Positions 29,489-47,144 are shown, counted from the first letter of the stretch. The stretch is DNA of 64,000 nt from Hormiphora californensis (GCA_020137815.1 CM035352.1:6424025-6488024); one strand, 5' to 3'. The notes: generated from the letters alone by a model not told the origin. Made by a program: numbers and translations.

Positions 29489-30457
29489 ATGGTATGTGTG
29501 CTTTCTCGGCTGGCTAACAGACAGTTATCATGGACTCAACCCATCCGCCATCTCGCCAGATCTGCCGGAAGGAAAACTATCTCTCAAAATCCTGGACCAT
29601 CACCATTTAAACAAACTGCTAAACAAGTTATATTTTGTTTTGGAATTATAATTCCAGGTGTCTACTATACTGCCACCACCGAAGCTATAAACATGGCTGG
29701 TTATGTCATGTCGTTGGATATGTTTCCGAATCCTCCCATCATTACCTGGGATATATGGGATAAAATAAAGCCTAGGGTTGGGATGGGCGATCACGCTGGA
29801 AATCTGTTTTACACCCGCATCCTACAGTTTATGATGTTCAACTGTGCCGTGTTTGGGGTGCTACCCCTACTACTTAGGAATCGAGGGCACTTGTTTGTTC
29901 CCTACTTCACCTCCAGTCCCACCTCCTCTGCCATATCTCCCCTAACCTCAATGTTCGTGCACGGGAGCCTCCTTCACCTTATAACTAACATGCTAGGACT
30001 ATTCGCTCTAACGGTGGGATCGGCTTGGACACGGTCCACCAATGCAGAGGCTCCCTAGACGAAATGTCATATTCTCATATAACATGTTTCCTTCTCTCAG
30101 CGGGCATGTGTACCGCGTTAGCGTGTTCTGTTCGCGGCCTCATTACCAAATCAGCCTCACCTGCTGTTGGCTTCTCCAACGCCCTCTACGCACTACTGTT
30201 CTATGAAGTATACATCCTAACCTGAATTTCGAGTGAGATTGATTTTCACCGATATAAGTATGTCAGCAGAGAAATTTTCATACTTTATTGTTGGTCTTGA
30301 GGCACTTTTCCTTCTCTTCTCGCGGTATCACCGTATGGACAACTTTGGGCATCTGGCAGGTGCCGCGTTCGGTTATTGGTATGCAGTGAAGGGTAGTAAA
30401 CTGTGGAAGGAGTTCAGGGATTTGCAGGTGCAATTACTTGCAGAAGAAGATGAGTGA
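29489..30457 (+). CDS. PARL: PARL-like mitochondrial rhomboid protease, frame broken twice
   Basis: PARL is the inner-membrane rhomboid protease that cleaves PINK1, PGAM5 and other mitochondrial proteins. The ATG at 29489 opens an Arg-rich, acid-poor presequence. The core matches the family: YFTSSPTS, MFVHGSLLHLITNM (human TFSHFSLFHMAANM), LLSAG, the catalytic Ser in VGFSNALYALL, and the catalytic His in GHLAGAAFGYWY. The frame changes between about 30010 and 30090, and again at about 30220. The second break is repaired by removing one base in CTAACCTGAA, giving YILTEFRVRLIF. No standard intron fits either break: a 40-nt GT-AG at 30198-30237 is possible but drops conserved residues. It is either a gene with sequence errors or a young pseudogene. 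Stop TGA at 30455-30457. Confidence 0.7.
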
Positions 30458-30610
30458 TAAATTGTGTATTTTCAAAACTTCTGTTTGAATATTGTTCGTG
30501 ATTTTTTTTAAACGATTTATAAGATCGGGAGTACCATGTTTTGTTTCACATTCAATTCCCTACTATCATTATTCAATAATAACAGTAGTTTCTGCCACTT
30601 TTTAGAGGTC

Positions 30611-31012
30611 ATGTCCAAAGCAGCTGAGATCGTTACGTGCATTGAAACTGCAGAGACCTTCCACAAACTTTTCTACGAGAAGATGGACAAATCTCGGCAG
30701 ACGATCGGCAAACTATATCTCGACAATGCTACCCTGAATTGGAATGGAAATGCAGTAAAGGGGAAAGCAGAGATCAGCGGGTTCTTACAGAAGTTACCCA
30801 TCTCCCATACCAATGTTTACTCGGTAGACGCCCAGCCTCTTATGGATTCTTCAATCATGATTGTAACCACTGGGACAGTGAAATTCCAATCCACAAATTC
30901 TAACCGAGATCAGGACTTTTCCCAAACGTTCGTGCTCAAGAAGACAGACACTAAAACTATGAAGGTTTCTTTCGATTGTTTCAGGCTTATAAACAAAATT
31001 GAGAGCGGCTGA
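30611..31012 (+). CDS. NXT1: NTF2-related export protein (p15)
   Basis: NXT1/2 pairs with the NXF1 mRNA export receptor through an NTF2 fold. The ATG at 30611 gives 133 residues, close to the human 140, on one exon. Family blocks are clear: FHKLFYEKMDKSRQTIGKLY, then TLNWNGNAVKG (human TLVWNGNAVSG), VDAQP, the GTVKF strand, and the C-terminal DCFR. The frame is open further upstream to 30536, but a TTTTTAG acceptor-like site just before this ATG, together with the family length, favours 30611. The gene lies 153 bp past the rhomboid stop and 209 bp before TTC12. NXT1 and NXT2 cannot be told apart here. Confidence 0.85.
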   Translation: MSKAAEIVTCIETAETFHKLFYEKMDKSRQTIGKLYLDNATLNWNGNAVKGKAEISGFLQKLPISHTNVYSVDAQPLMDSSIMIVTTGTVKFQSTNSNRDQDFSQTFVLKKTDTKTMKVSFDCFRLINKIESG

Positions 31013-31221
31013 TTTGTATTGTTGTGGCAGCTGTCTCTGCAGTGAATTTTGTGATTGTGCGTGAATTTATTTTATTTTTAACCACCCATTTTACTTTAGC
31101 TTTTTAATCTTCCAGTTACCACTCTCAAAGTATATACACATGTATGTGTCCCTATAGCCCCTGACTCTCAACCCCTCCCCTATCGACTATAACAACATCT
31201 TTCTCTCTACTAGCTACTAAA

Positions 31222-33773
31222 ATGCCTGGCACCTCCAAAGAAGAGCTGGACGACTTCCTGGCGAAGGCCGATAAAGCTCATGAACTGATAACCCTCCTCA
31301 GTTCAGAAGACGACAGTGTCATTAAGACCACTCAAGACAAGATTGATAACATTCTAAAGTCGGATTGGGAGGAGGAGGGTGGATGTGTAACGAAAGTGAA
31401 CAAGTCTCAAATCAACAAAATGGGAGACACCCCTGCTGGTGCTGCTGCTGTATCTCCTGGACCCTCACCAGATTACGGGGATGGAAGCCAGGAGGGGTTC
31501 ATGAGGGTGATGGAGGAAGATGCTAATAGGAGGGCTGAGGAGAGAGCACGAAAGGAGGGGAAGAGTAAAGTGAGGAGGGAAAAGGGCAATGCCGCTTTCA
31601 AAGCAGGAGAGTACGCTAAAGCGATAGAGGAGTATGAGATTGCTATTCGTCTAACAGGGTGGCAGGTTTCCCTGTACACTAACAAGGCTCAATGCCATAC
31701 CCGTCTCAACCAACTTGATGAGGCTATAGCAGCGTGCGACAGGGCACTTTACATAGAGGACGATTTTGTGAAAGGTTATGTTCAGAAATCTATTGCTTTG
31801 ATTGCTAAAGGAGCACTTTCCGACTCAGTGGCGTGTCTTGAAGAAGCGATGGAGAAATGTAAGAATACAGTTATCGTTGAGAAATATCTGGAGAAGGCAA
31901 GACATTTGCTGGATATTGAAACCCGTAATACAGAGGTGCTAAAGGGAGCTAGTGAGGATAAGATCAAAGAATTCAAACACTTTGTATCCAAACTTGGTTC
32001 CGACAAGACATTTGAGAGCCTCATTTCAGCGGAGTTTCTCTTAAAAGCAGTGGAACACACACCGGAAGGGTGCGAGCTAATTCGAGCACTTGGTGGTATT
32101 TCAATTCTTATGAAACAGATCAACTCAGAACAGACTGAGGCGGCTCATTACACCTCACTTTTTACCCTGCTGAAACATCTTCTCGTTACCGACAAATTAT
32201 CCTTTTTATCGTGGATATACTCCGAGTCAATGTTTGTCCCTCGAGACGATTCCTTTTCCTGCCAAGTCATTCTGCTCCTTCATAAAATAATCTTTGCTGA
32301 TAACGAGTATTTCCCGACCACTTTCCTCGAAAATTGGACCTGCAAAGCGCTACTGAAATTATATCTATCCGGATTTAAAGATCCCGTTTCCAAGCCGATG
32401 TGTATGCTAATTTTGGGTCGAATGGTACAAAGCACCAAGTTCCTGGCTCGATTTCAAACGGATTTGGTGGCACAAATAAAGAAAACTGGGGAGGAAATTT
32501 CTGGAAAACATGAGGACCTAAAAACTCTGATCAGTTCTCTCTCCGCTCTGTCAATGACTAAAACTTCACGGAAAATATTGGATTTGAAATTCTGGAGCAA
32601 CTTCCTAGAAATTCTAGGTAAAAAAATATGAACTTCCTGTTTATTAATATACAAAACTTACCCCCCCCCCCAATCTCCATCAACCCCACTCTTGACACAA
32701 CCCTCTCTTTCTAGATAACGCACCGGATGGGTCCATCGATGATTTATTATCAGCTGGAATGAACTTTGCCATTGGGAGTGAGAGTTTGAAGACAATTGGA
32801 GTGAATATAACATCCCGGCTCATTGAGTTGTGTGGAGAGAGAAAACGTGCAGCCCCTCTTCTAAATAGAGTGCTAGAGAAATGCCCTAATTCACAACTAG
32901 CTGAGGACAAGGTGGGAACAAATTACAAACAAACATACACAAATTTCCAAGTTACGCACCCTTCAAATTTATCTCTTTCCCCCGTATTCTTCTCTAATCA
33001 TGGTTTTCGCAGGGTCAGTTTGCGGCGTTATTAAAGGTCATCAAACAGCGGCCTAGTGTTGAAGACGAGAACCTGAGTACTGCAATAAAACTTCTAGCTC
33101 GGACAACTGCTGAATCAGTCCAGGTAGATATTAGGAGAAACAAACACTTCCCTCTAATTGACTTCCCTAAAATCTGTTGGAATCGGGGACCTTGCCAACA
33201 ATTTACTTACAAATCTAAATCCCAGGCAAGAAAGTGGGTTGTAAAGTATAAGATCTTGGAGGCGTTGCTCCAGATTTTAGATGAAAACATTGTGGTAAAG
33301 AGTACTCCGAAATCCGCTACCGCCGTTATTTCCAATTCTGCACTGGTGTGTGGTCACTGCTTTTTAGATGGTAAGAAAATGTAGATAGAGATAGAGATGG
33401 AGGGAGACAGAGTTTAAAAATATAGAAACAGATCCCTCGATTTGCGATCAGTTCGATCACCCCAGTTTTACTAGTTATTCTGATTTATTCTCTTCGATCA
33501 TTGTATGTATGAAATTACAAAGAAAGGCTAGATCTTCTAACTATCGTTATTCGTTTCATTTTCTGACACTAACATCCTATTTCAGAGGCGCTATGTAAGA
33601 AACAAGGACCAGAAATAGTGGACCTCTTCCTAAAACACGCTAAAGCTGAGAAGGGGCTGGTGATTCAACAAAATGCAGCCATTGCCCTCGCTCGGTTAGC
33701 GAAGTCTAGCCCCATCCTACTAGAGAGATTGCGGCAGACAAGAGGTTTAGAAATACTTCATTCACGATATTGA
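31222..33773 (+). CDS. TTC12: Tetratricopeptide repeat protein 12
   Basis: TTC12 is a cytoplasmic factor for axonemal dynein-arm assembly in motile cilia. Five exons join in phase: 31222-32617, 32715-32911, 33013-33123, 33226-33370 and 33586-33773, giving 678 residues (human 705). The N-terminus (ELDDFLAKADKAHELITLL) and the block FMRVMEEDANRRAEERARK match the family. TPRs start at about residue 113 (REKGNAAFKAGEYAKAIEEY, YTNKAQCHTRLNQLDEAIAAC). A helical, armadillo-like region follows. The C-terminus (QQNAAIALARLAKSS, then RGLEILHSRY) matches the human VQVNAGIALGKL and HGLEILNS. The first exon encodes two-thirds of the protein. Intron 4 has the dispersed 53-bp repeat. No frame damage is seen. 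Confidence 0.9.
33423..33475. repeat. Dispersed 53-bp repeat, copy 2
   Basis: Match to 5464-5516 in the same orientation, inside TTC12 intron 4. Confidence 0.6.
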
Positions 33774-34015
33774 GGATTGGAAATGTTTCAGTAGAGACAG
33801 TGACACAAAAAGGGTTTATTTTTCGGGTGGCTAACAATCCCTGTTTTTTATTTTGTGTACAGAGGAAATGTATAAAGCTGTTTATTTGTATTTTCATGTG
33901 TAAACTCCCTGAGTTGTTCCTTACACCACTCTACCCAATCCCGTGAGAAATTCTCAGTTCTCACTTCTCGCCCTAAACTCTTGTTCTTGTCCCATTACAA
34001 CTAAACGGTCACACT

Positions 34016-34234
34016 CTCCCAGGGTCATGTCTGTACGGCGCGGTGACCGCCTTACCTCAGAGATGCGCGCTGAAGGTAGTGCGCGGCGTAACTCTTCTCA
34101 ACGTTTCCCCGACCCAGCATGTGAATGACAATGTGAGAGCTGCATCATGCAACAAGCAAGGATTGCAGTTGGAGAATGGAATACTCAATCATCGGGGGAT
34201 GATTAGAACTGGAAATCTAATTGTACTGCTGCAA
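34016..34234 (+). other. Possible orphan exon
   Basis: A stop-free stretch runs from an acceptor-like CTCTCCCAG near 34021 to a GTAAGT donor near 34235. It reads with coding-like composition (CLYGAVTALPQRCALKVV, then LQLENGILNHRGMIRTGNL). I do not recognise the protein and found no partner exon in phase. Confidence 0.25.
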
Positions 34235-34361
34235 AGTAAGTATCGAAGAGACTGGTTGACCGTTTGTTGCCATAGCAACGTGGTACCAAAACAAACTAGT
34301 TAGATTTAGAAGTTTGTATCCTGGTAGAGTGCTCGATCCGGGGATACGGAGAGCTGAACTA

Positions 34362-34491
34362 TTGTGACAAGTGAAACAAGGTTTTACAAAATCAACAGAT
34401 GTTTCACGCAGAAGCTGCGATCGTCAGGATTAAAATTCTGCGTGAAACATTTGTTGATTTTGTAAAACCTTGTTTCACTTGTCACAATAGT
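34362..34491. mobile_element. 130-bp hairpin element
   Basis: Near-perfect inverted arms start TATTGTGACAAGTGAAACAA and meet around the loop AGAAGCTGCGATCGTC. It is probably a MITE; no clear target duplication. Confidence 0.6.
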
Positions 34492-34731
34492 ACCAAAACA
34501 AACAATTTGTTTACTTGTTTCCATCTTATTACCAGCCACCTTTCTCGCTCCTCAGGCAGTACAGGTTGAGGGGGCAAGAAATGAAAATCTAGGAGGAGAG
34601 AATGGGGGATATATTTTTGTTGTTTGGAGACTGATATTTAGATACTCACTACTGGCCCTGGGTTGCTTTGTTCATACTGATGCAGTGACAAGCGAATCAA
34701 GACTGGGTTGATCGTGGATATTTCGCTGAAA

Positions 34732-41111
<6,380 letters not shown>

Positions 41112-42801
41112 ATCTTTTAGAAATCGAGAATTTTGTATCACTATCAAGATAAATTGTTTTGCACTTCGAATTTTCCTTGTTGAGTCTTCCCCCTTACTCA
41201 ACAAAATTTTCCAATTAGTTTTGAAGATGTTTGGGTTATCGCCTACTTTTAGTAACCACTTGTAATGATAGTTTAAAAATCCGGATATAAACAGAAAATA
41301 ATACAATAATTATTGTTATAAGAATGTACAGGAATTTGGCAGCGAAGCTACCAACTTCGTCGGAGATTATGGTTGACCGCGGTCTTTGACGGAACGCGCG
41401 AAGTCGCACAACTTTCGTCGGAGAGTTTTTGCCGCGCATTGACTCCAACCTCACGCCGCGCCGAGCGGTGTAAAAATTCTGGGTTTTTTAATAATTTTGC
41501 ACACTCGCTCCATTTTCTAAAAACACTAAAATTCGAACGCTGCCCCAGACCACGTTCAGAGACAAAGAAAGGCTGGTTCCTATGGGTCCAGGGCCCAATT
41601 TTCGGGGGGAAAGTGGGTAAATGACACCATTTTTGATCAAAAACTGTCGAAAATTAAAAATGGACCCGGAATTTTGGTCGAGAATGGACGCCGGGTACCG
41701 GCCCGGCCCTGACCACGTTCCATCAGCTAACCCAAGATTTGAAGCTTATGACGAAATTCACGGTGTGTCCAAATTGCTCTGCGATTACTTATCATGCCTG
41801 AGACCCCCGCTTTTCAAAGACCAGTAAAATAGCTCTAATAATACTCCATCAGTAAACGACGGTATGTTTCGTGGTAGGGTGTTGTAGCTGCTAGTATAAC
41901 AGTCGCCTCTCACACACTAGATCCCGTGTTCGATCCTGGTATAGTGCATGTCGTCTAGTCCACTAAACTATGATTGGTAGGGGCTGTCTTGAGAGATCAG
42001 AGAACCGAAAGTGACACGAGTGCATACACTACAACACAATGCCGAAACATTAACTTTTTATAAGTTTGTTAACTTTAGGCCAGCGTTAAAATCTGGGTGT
42101 TTCGTGAGTGCTGACAAACGGTTTTTTAGGGTTAGGGCTAAAGTGGGGTTAGGGTTAGGGTTGGGGTTAGGCCTTGACATTTCCTACCAGGCAAACTTTG
42201 AATTAGCCAAAACGGTTGAGTGGATTGGCGGTTAAAGTCGGATTTTTTGAAACTGCCACCCCCCTTTTCGTGCGTGGAATGTTTTTGTGTGTCACATCAC
42301 ATGTTAACGTGTGGAGTGTGTGTCAAAACTGATAAATTTCACATGTGCGGTCATTTAGGGGTGACAGTTTCAAAAAATCCGACTTTAGAGCCATTTTAGT
42401 GAATCAACTTTTTTGGCAGCGCACACCTGTAAACAGGTCACGAAACACCCAGATCCTAACGGTGCCCTCAACTTTATTGGAGTGTCAACCATAGAATTAT
42501 GAGTAGATGCACAATTTTGGTATTTATTTCCTTATTGTTGTCGTATAGTAATATTACTGATACTAGATTTATATTTATGTAATAATAATCATGCAGTCTT
42601 TCATGTTTATAGTAGCTTTGAATTTCATTTTGCACACACATTTCTTCACAAAATTAAGGGCCCACAATAAATTAATTTATCTGTTTATTAAATCTCGTCT
42701 GCACAGGACACATCCCTCGCTCTCTATAGTTATCACTTATCTCTCTCTCTTCCTTTATAAACTTGTAAAATGCTACCCTCGCATTTCTCATTTTCAGGTT
42801 A
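41112..42801. other. Intergenic between NMRAL1-like and ALG1
   Basis: No gene is seen. A G-rich stretch at 42129-42173 contains GGGTTAGGGTTAGGG and resembles degenerate telomere repeat. A 15-bp segment at 42093-42107 (CTGGGTGTTTCGTGA) is inverted at 42439-42453, bounding a larger repeat that holds the MITE at 42235-42385. ALG1's acceptor-like TTTTCAG lies just before its ATG. Confidence 0.5.
42235..42385. mobile_element. TA-flanked hairpin MITE (family A, copy 2)
   Basis: A 151-bp copy with the same AAGTCGGATTTTTTGAAACT ends, flanked by TA (42233-42234, 42386-42387). Outside the TAs the sequence aligns to 4150-4215, which lacks the insert and has one TA, so the TA is the target duplication. 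Confidence 0.85.
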
Positions 42802-44209
42802 ATGATCGTCTTGCTCCTCCTGTTCTTGTTACCCATCCTCTTCCTCCTTATCCTCTCTCGCATCCTCCATGACCCTAACAAAGTTGGAGTGATTGTTCTG
42901 GGTGATGTGGGTCGCAGTCCTCGCATGAGAAATCACTGTTTGTCCCTGGCTCAGGAGGATTTTACTGTTCAGTATGTTGCCGAGAGGGGCAGCACCGTTC
43001 ATCCTGATCTGCTGAAGAACACTAGCGTCAACTTGTATCTAACAAGCCCATGGAGCCTTCCCAAAATACCCCTACAGTTGCTAATCAAACCGCTCTGTCA
43101 GACCATAACGCTAACCATGGTTTGCTTGCGGCACTTTCTAGGGTGCAGTGCAATTCTCATGCAGAATCCTCCCTGTATCCCGGTCATGGCAGTTGTGTGG
43201 TTTACATGTCGTCTTTATGGTGCTAGAATGATAATAGATTGGCACAACTACGGCTATACAATTCTCGGCCTGAAACTCCCAACTACCAGTCCAGTGGTGA
43301 GAGCAGCAAGAATGTTTGAGAGGTTTTTCGGACGGCTGGCGGATGAGAACTTTTGTGTTACAAACGCCATGTCACATGACTTGGTAAACAATTGGGGTAT
43401 AACGGCATACGCTCTTCACGATAGACCTTGCAAGAAAACCAAACTCTCCACATCACAAAAACACGATCTGCTCCTCCGGCTGGGTAAGGAGTACCCCATA
43501 TTCAAAGAGGATGAGGAGACTACACTTTTAACAACAACTAATGAAGATGGAAAACCTGTCAAACGGACAAAGAGATCCGCGTTAATAGTGAGTAGCACCA
43601 GTTGGACACCCGACGAGGACTTTAGTGTTTTGCTGGAGGCACTCCGGGCGTACAACTCGGAGTGGAGTGAAGATTTCCCAGACCTGGTTGTCGCGATAAC
43701 CGGTAACGGACCCCAGAAAGCCTACTATCAAGGCCTCATCAGGGACTCACCCCTGGAGCACGTCCAGGTAGTCACGTGCTGGCTCGAACCGGAGGATTAC
43801 CCGAAATTGTTAGCCGCTGCTGATCTTGGGGTGAGCCTTACATTGGAGCTCCTCTGGCCTGGATCTACCCATGAAGGTGGTTGACATGTTCGGAGCGGGA
43901 CTTCCCGTGTGCTCCCGGGATTTCTCCTGCATCCGAGAATTAGTGATACACGGAAAGAATGGGTGTGTGTTCTCCGACGCTGCTCATCTCTCCCGGCAAT
44001 TCAGGAGTATATTCAAGCGATTTGGCGAACCCGAGTGCCAGCACTTAGCCATACTAGGAAATGGAGTAAAACACTTCCAATCGTTACCGTGGCACTATCA
44101 TTGGCAACACGTGGCGTTACCCCTTCTCCGAGAGGGATTCGAGTTCAAGGACTATGGCTCGGACGATGAGCCCTCGTTTCCGGTTGGAGGACCACTTACC
44201 ATGATGTAA
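42802..44209 (+). CDS. ALG1: Chitobiosyldiphosphodolichol beta-mannosyltransferase, one-base frame break
   Basis: ALG1 adds the first mannose to GlcNAc2-PP-dolichol on the cytosolic face of the ER. A single exon encodes an N-terminal membrane helix (VLLLLFLLPILFLLILS), then GDVGRSPRMRNHCLSLA, the block IDWHNYGYT, AITGNGPQKAYY, and the donor-binding region. In frame 1 the protein would stop after DLGVSLTL; in the +1 frame the family motif LHWSSSGLDLPMKVVDMFG continues exactly (human LHTSSSGLDLPMKVVDMFG). The extra base is in CTTACAT at 43837-43843. Skipping one base gives 468 residues against 464 in human, so the gene is otherwise intact. The break is a base insertion, a sequence error or a +1 shift site. 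The gene appears intronless here. Confidence 0.9.
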
Positions 44210-44507
44210 CGTGCTGTTCTGAGTGGTAACTTCTGTACTGCCACGTGCGTGTCTTTTACTTGTCCTTTTCTGGGAGTTTTTCGTGTGTTCACTAACTTTG
44301 TGCATGGGAGTTTTATTTTATTGAATATAATTTAGTATTTGAGTTGCGTGGTGCATGCAGATAAACTTTAATTGGTGAACTATCATATAAGTATTGTCCA
44401 CTACAAATCAATGTATTTCCTCTAAGTGTGGTCCCAATAATTGTACACATGCTGACCCCCCCCCCCCTGTACATGTTGCAGCTTTTTCTGACCCCCCTTG
44501 TGTAGAG

Positions 44508-45100
44508 ATGTCTACAGGCGGTACCCCCTACAAGAACAAAGCGACACACTGGGAAAACCCCTACTGCGAGGGAACTCCCACCAAAGTCCTTGATGATGTA
44601 CAAGTTGAGTCATGTGCGGAACTGAGGGAGAAAAACAGGAAAAGCGACATCTTTAATCGAGAGGTATCCAGGAACCGACCGAGTCAGGAAATACTGGTCC
44701 CTTATTGGCTGATAACCAGTCACGTGACGTAAATAACGAGTTTTGATTGGTTGTTTACTTGTGTCGGTCGGTTCCTGGAGGTATCATGATCACACATTGT
44801 CTGATCACATAACACACAGTGTGTTTGCTACTCTTTTGTGACAATTGACAACTGACAAGTTTCACATGCTCTATAAAAGCTCATGTACATAACCCCCCTC
44901 CCTGACAGGTTGTTGACGAGCCCAATCCTAAGCCAATGGAATCCATCCGGTCCAACGATGCAGCTAATGATGCAGCTAGGGAGAAATTCAAGGCACGAGA
45001 GCAGAAGAGCAGTGTGTTTGGAGATGCTCCTCCCTCCCAGAACGTCTCACCCAACAAGCAGCAGGGAAACAAACCCCACAAAATATCAAACATTTTCTAA
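44508..45100 (+). CDS. Small protein with Jupiter/HN1-like SxIF motifs
   Basis: Two exons join in phase (44508-44663 and 44909-45100), giving 115 residues. The protein is polar and likely disordered. It carries three short S/N-x-IF type motifs (KSDIFNRE, SSVFGD, ISNIF), as in the Jupiter/HN1 microtubule-associated family, but the rest does not align clearly. The start ATG follows a TTGTGTAG acceptor-like site. The intron holds a MITE whose target duplication copies the 5' splice site. Function is not established. Confidence 0.6.
44669..44777. mobile_element. hAT-like MITE (family B), copy 4, at a splice donor
   Basis: A full 109-bp copy flanked by the perfect 8-bp duplication GAGGTATC (44661-44668 and 44778-44785). 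The duplicated bases include the exon end GAG and the intron start GTATC of the small Jupiter-like gene. Confidence 0.88.
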
Positions 45101-45485
45101 GACAAATAGTAGTTCAGATTATATTGAGACAAAACTAAAAAACTCAGAACTGTACATATAATATTGTTAACCTTGTTTTGAAAGTATGAGACAGATCCGT
45201 TTTTAGTTTTTTGTTGCCTTCTATGTCAGAGATACCGTTAGAATAGACTAGGATATCAGAGATTTTTTTCGTGACTTTTTTTCCAAACTAAGCTTCAGAA
45301 GATGTAACTATAATGTATTGTGACCTAGCATGTTTTTATTATCTTATTTTAACTTATTAAATATATATCCACATTACCACTTTAAAAAACGCGTCTTGTT
45401 CTAATTCTCTAGTGCCATTTGATGTTAAACTCGGGGGAAATAAACCAATTGCACTTTCCAGCAGATGCGTTACCTCTAGGCTGAC

Positions 45486-46982
45486 ATGCCAAATCGTCGA
45501 AGGCGATGTAAGTCACAAGGCGATACTCCAACTACCCTAGCAAACTTCCCCGATCTTCCAGAGCCACCACAGCTGGTATGTCTTCTGTGCAGCTCATCCG
45601 ATCACTCTACAGTCCAATGCAGCTCCTTCGCATTGTTAAGTGCAGAGACTTTGAATAAACTCGACACGGACTGCTCCTCCTGTTATCAGATTTCTAGTTG
45701 TGAGGAGATACCTGGACAACTGGTAACGAGAATTCAACTGTGTGACCACCATAGGTCCAAGTCAGAAGAAGTGACTTCGCAGTTGAGTTTTTCGCCCCAG
45801 ATGGTACAACCGTTTTGTGACTTAGCCAGTTTAGAACGAAAGGCTGTGCTCGATTTCGACATGGATACATCACCTGCAGAGGTAACGGTGGGAACAGAGG
45901 AGCAGCACGATCAAATCCCAGATATAGGGCTGGATCTTGAACTAGACAATCTGCCCACTTTTCTAAACTCTACAAGTAGCCTTCCCTCGGACGATCCCAC
46001 GAACCGAGTTGTTGTGGAATCTCTGTTAGGGAAGAGGAAGTGGCGGGTAAGTAAAGCTGAAAAGTACATCAGCCAGTATGTTGATATTCTTGAAGCGTGG
46101 AAGCTAGCGGAGACAGCAGAATGTAGAGAGGACAACAACGAGGAACACAATCAAACAGCTGGGTCTAAAGAAAACCAAGTTCTACCAGATCAAAGCGAAT
46201 CGCGGAGGCGGCCCTAATTGATATGGATTTCATTGATGGCCTATTCGCTGATCCTAATAACACCATTGCTGATGTTCAGAAAGGAGCTTCAATCTTCCTA
46301 AGGGCTGAGAAGCTAAAAAAGCAAAAAGCTGGGCGGCAATTGGAGGAGAGTGTGTTTGAGAGTGTTCAGTTAGAGCCAGGTCCGGCGGTTACTGAGTCAC
46401 TTGTTCCAATTAATGATCCCGTTTTTGAGGATCAATCAGCTAACATGGTCATTCCTGATCCTGTGAAAACGGAGGCCATTGCTACAATGATATCGAACGG
46501 GACCAATCAATCTCATGTTGACATCCAGGGTCATCATCAAGGGGCAGTTGATGTTGGTAATATCTTGGGATTTTCACAAAGCAGTCTGAACGATCCTCAA
46601 CTGGAGTGCCTGCGAAGAATTGAGTTTGATTCAGGGCCGAAGAAAGCGCATTCGGAGAGCTCAGGCAAAGTCTGAACAGTATGTAACAAAGTACCTGGGA
46701 ATTGTGAACAATTGGAAAGTAGCTGAGCAGGAGATGCAACGGGAACAGGGTAGAACGTCAGCGGTGGGGGTCATCAAACGGCTTGGGTTAAAAAAGACAT
46801 CATTTTATCAAATTAAGGCCATTGCCGAGGCGGCACTTGTGAATTTAGATTTTGTTGAAAACTTATTCTGTGACCAATCATTGTCTTTAGTTGAGCTACA
46901 AAAGAAATGTGCGAATTATTTGAAAACGGACGATGCAAAAAGAGTTTTGGCTGACCTTAAAGTGATTGGTGTTGTTCTTTGA
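45486..46982 (+). CDS. Zinc-binding protein with internal repeat, frame-broken
   Basis: Family not recognised. The first frame (45486-46217) starts MPNRRRRC and has a Cys/His-rich N-terminus (CLLCSSSDHSTVQC, CSSCYQISSC, LCDHH), probably zinc-binding, then an acidic middle. A domain occurs twice. Copy 1 starts RKWRVSKAEKYISQYVDILE; copy 2 starts RKRIRRAQAKSEQYVTKYL. Each is followed by GLKKTxFYQIKA, IAEAAL, a D-F-I/V-x-x-LF block and a helical tail. Copy 2 (46602-46982) is intact in one frame. Copy 1 needs +1 steps near 46090-46150 and at AA in GCGAATCG (46198-46199), and another +1 step near 46590 joins it to copy 2. The frames are thus 0, 1, 2, 0. It is a decaying gene or mobile-element gene, or a real gene with base insertions. 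Confidence 0.5.
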
Positions 46983-47144
46983 ATGATATATTTTAATTTT
47001 TATGTCTGGTTTATATGTGTGATACTGTGATTTTCTTTTAAACGATCATTTTTTGTTAGTTATATGAGAGTTGTTTTAGTTCTAGAGTCTTTCAATATGA
47101 GCCTGCACAGTATATGAATTCCCACCTTCGTTACATCTAGTGAT

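Larger units (their letters stand above)
33774..34731. other. Interval between TTC12 and the NMRAL1-like gene
   Basis: It holds a possible exon (34016-34234) and a hairpin element (34362-34491). The rest shows no recognisable feature. Confidence 0.4.

Noticed and set aside
46046-46054. Perfect GTAAGTAAA donor inside the zinc-binding gene
   Set aside because: The sequence after it encodes KAEKYISQYVDIL, which matches the second repeat copy, so it is more likely coding than intron.
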